Below, piece after piece: positions 61,581 through 64,000 of a DNA stretch of 64,000 nt (the stretch's first letter is position 1; each line of letters opens with the position of its first letter). Below the pieces are notes generated by a model that worked only from the letters and a program-made list of their open reading frames with translations, was not told where the DNA came from and made no database searches. Origin of the DNA: Hedera helix. Lineage: Eukaryota > Streptophyta > Magnoliopsida > Apiales > Araliaceae. The position numbers and the translations under genes are program-made. The DNA is taken from assembly GCA_947179155.2 (NCBI GenBank), contig OX359266.1:43072039-43136038 (forward strand), read 5' to 3'.

Positions 61581-62936
61581 AAAAAGTGTTTTTAATTAAA
61601 ATAAATGTTTGCAAATTGTTTAAAATTTTTAGAAAAATACTAAAAATATAGAAATGATGTTTGGGTATTAAATTTAATATTTTTGTCAAAATATTAAATA
61701 TTGGGAATTAATATTTAAATATTTTAAATATTAATCCATTAAGTTTAAAAGTTAGAAAATGAATAAATAAAATCCCGGACAACCGAATATGCTAAAATTT
61801 GTACGATGAGCCGGGTTGTCCGAAGCGAAGGAGTTAAATATTAAGTTATGTTAATATTTAAAAGGACGAGGTTAATATAATTAACCATATAAATTAATAA
61901 TTGGCCCAAAGATGATATTAATTAAGTAAATTAATATCACAAAGAGATAAATAATTATTATTTGATTATTTTTTGATCATAAGTTGATCGAGTTAAGGGT
62001 TTGAGCTATCAATTTAAATAATTGGACATCAGGCAAGTTCTTCAGTCCCTTTTATGTTAAATGTTGGACTGTTATGATATGCAATTCTTGTTTTAAATGC
62101 ATAAAATTTATGTGCTATGTGATACGTGATTAATATGACCACAATGTGTACTTTGTGCAACGATATGAATATATATGAAATATATTGTTATGGTAGAAGC
62201 ACAAGCACATGATGTATGATACACGCCAAACATGTTAAGGTATGTGTTATGTGAAGCATAAACTATTGAACTTGTTGAGCCGTTGTGCTCATTACTTACT
62301 TAATATACATTTTTGCAGGAAAGAAATAAATTTCAAGAATATCAAATTAAATTAGAGATGAGTTGACTAGAAGGTTGGAAACGTTATTGTTATATTTTTC
62401 ATTCAGTGTGGATAATTGTCAAGGTTGCATGAATATTTTGTATGTACATATATGTTGGATCCAAATAAGACGAGTAGTATTAAATTGTGAACTGTGAATG
62501 TTCAAATTAATTGTTACGTTAGAAATTATTATACGTTTGATTATGGACGATGCAACAAGAAATATTTGTATGAAAATAAATGACTGTAAATTTTAAATCA
62601 ATGAATAGTTATACAGATATGAAAGGATATTAAATTTTGAATGATGAGATTTAAGATATTGGTAACAGGAAGGAAAGAAAAAGTGAAGGTTGCGATCCAG
62701 GGACTAGGATCGAGATATAATGATTTTACATATTCAAATATTTTAATACAACAATTGAGAAAAAGAAAAATTTATACCTTAAAAATTAGGTAATTGATGA
62801 TTTTGAAATCAATTAATGAATGAATTAAGGTAATTAAAAATTTATTAACGAACCGAAATTTGGATGTAAGATAAATGATGTTTAATAAATATAAGATTTA
62901 AGGTTATAAAGATGGTCGAATTTGGGGGTCGTTACA

Positions 62937-63020
62937 ACTATTATTATTATTATTACTATTATTATTGTTGCTATTATTATTAATATTATTATTGTTGTTG
63001 TTATTGTTGTTGTTATTATT
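62937..63020. repeat. ATT/ACT/GTT microsatellite
   Basis: It continues the triplet array interrupted by the chimeric element, and ends in GTT-rich units. Confidence 0.85.
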
Positions 63021-63083
63021 GTGCTGGGGATATCTACTATTACAGTACATGAATAATTTCTTTATTTTAATTTGTATCTAGTC

Positions 63084-64000
63084 TGTAAAATCCCGGATAT
63101 TTAAATAAATTAGAAATAAAATATTTAATATTTAATAAAGGTTGGAGTTTGATAACCTAGTAGTGATAGATAAATAGAGGTCCAAATTAAATTTAACGGA
63201 CTAACTTAGATATGGTGATATCAAAATTTTTGATACGTTAGCAAGCAAAGTGATAATTCAATAAACTTGACTAACAACAAGTCTAATTAAATTAAGAGAA
63301 TTAATTAGTGGAGTTATGTAATTATGCGACGTGGTTGCGTGTAAATTAAATATGTATTTATATGAATATATATATGCGTGCATATTTAGTAACATAATTT
63401 AATGGTTAATTAAATTGTGATAAATAGATAGATTAATATTAAATTAATCCGAATTGAATTAAAAGGTTTATTGTGGAATTAATTATATTCATTAATCAAC
63501 AATTATGCAAATTGTTGATAAATTATTTGTGAGGAATAATTATGTAATTTATATAATTATAAATTATATAAAATAGTTGAATTAATTAAAGGAGAATAGT
63601 AATTATATATATTGTACAATATTTAATTTCATATATATGTACATATATATAAATGGATTAAATTAATTAAGTAATTTTAAATAGTAATTGAATATATTAA
63701 ATGAATATATTCTATAATTAAATAAATCATTATAAATGATTTATGAGAGTGAGAAATTTAATTATACAATTATTTGTGTAATATTCGTTAAATAATTAAA
63801 TAAATTATTTAAATAAGAAATTGAGAAAATATATTAGTATTTCAATGTATTTTCGGGTAAATGGAATTATTTCCATAATTGATGAGAAATGAATTATTTA
63901 ATGTAAATATATTAAATAATTTAACTTATGGCCTAAATAATATATATTAAATTATATATTGTATTTATTTTAATTTCATAATTTATTGTGAAATTGTTTT
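63084..64000 (+). mobile_element. Start of another LTR, cut by the window end
   Basis: TGTAAAATCCCGGATATTT at 63084 resembles the LTR start at 59222 and related starts in the window. The following AT-rich DNA has ATATATGTACATATATAT and AATTATATAATTATA blocks like the right LTR. No TATA box or 3' end is reached. Confidence 0.55.

Larger units (their letters stand above)
57130..62936 (+). mobile_element. Chimeric, internally replaced Ty3/gypsy element
   Basis: It begins TGTGAGGATTCG after ACTAC and ends GGGGGTCGTTACA before ACTAT, a plausible 5-bp duplication within the ATT/ACT array. The left LTR (57130 to about 57920) matches the first part of the right LTR (59759-62936) very closely, then breaks off. 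The middle holds LTR-like tandem sequence, a fragment of a second gypsy element and a polypurine tract. There is no intact gag or pol. Since the array lacks sequence complexity, the target duplication is suggestive, not conclusive. Confidence 0.7.
59759..62936 (+). repeat. Right LTR of the chimeric element, 3.18 kb
   Basis: It starts TGTGAGGATTCG after the polypurine tract and ends GTCGTTACA. Contents are a TATA box near 60825 (GCTATAAAAG), a CT-rich leader-like stretch (60897-60910), a GC-rich island (61249-61440) and a 60-bp tandem repeat (61441-61580). The 3' end TTTGGGGGTCGTTACA resembles family A and B ends. Confidence 0.85.

Overview
The window is plant nuclear DNA, almost certainly from a eudicot and plausibly an asterid. 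Evidence for this is a seven-exon TPS-b terpene synthase with GT-AG introns, plant-type Ty1/copia and Ty3/gypsy remains, a CACTA element with a TNP2-type transposase, hAT and Stowaway-like MITEs, and very AT-rich intergenic DNA. It is gene-poor. I support two intact protein genes, one small membrane-protein gene with a start problem, and one unrecognised set of possible exons. Most of the rest is transposon-derived. No identity was tested by database search.

Layout. 1-2.6 kb: the 3' part of a large LTR (family A) sits in a Ty1/copia remnant that still shows RT, RNase H and an LTR. 3.1-6.0 kb (minus): an intact monoterpene-synthase-type gene of 589 residues, with a tandem duplication and a Stowaway-like MITE upstream. 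9.0-12.6 kb: a 3.6-kb CACTA element with a shortened TNP2 transposase, lying between two copies of a 65-bp target segment. 14.4-31.6 kb: a retrotransposon cluster. It has two solo LTRs of family A (14388-17951 with TSD TATTT; 18090-20820), a probable minus-strand LTR (21301 to about 24490), an LTR fragment, and an inverted family A LTR split by another solo LTR (26297-30116).

32.9-41.4 kb: mostly unique or decayed AT-rich DNA with a hAT MITE bearing a perfect 8-bp TSD, two long fold-back hairpins, a probable tRNA-derived SINE and possible exons of an unknown minus-strand gene near 34.4-35.1 kb. 41.57-41.99 kb: a small secreted or membrane protein whose ATG is one base out of frame. 42.5-44.9 kb: a local duplication in A-B-B-A order, one B copy carrying a second hAT MITE. 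47.2-50.1 kb: a collapsed minus-strand Ty3/gypsy element keeping both LTRs, the PBS and an integrase C-terminus. 50.8-51.5 kb: an intron-less, membrane-anchored methyltransferase-like gene with an upstream ORF. 56.8-64 kb: a long ATT/ACT microsatellite containing a chimeric Ty3/gypsy element, followed by another LTR start.

The genes do not form a pathway. The terpene synthase should make monoterpenes from geranyl diphosphate in plastids, and no other terpenoid gene is nearby. The clearest themes are nested and solo LTRs, recombination between repeats, and possible regulatory change next to the terpene synthase. I see no CRISPR array, rRNA, tRNA gene or bacterial-type operon.
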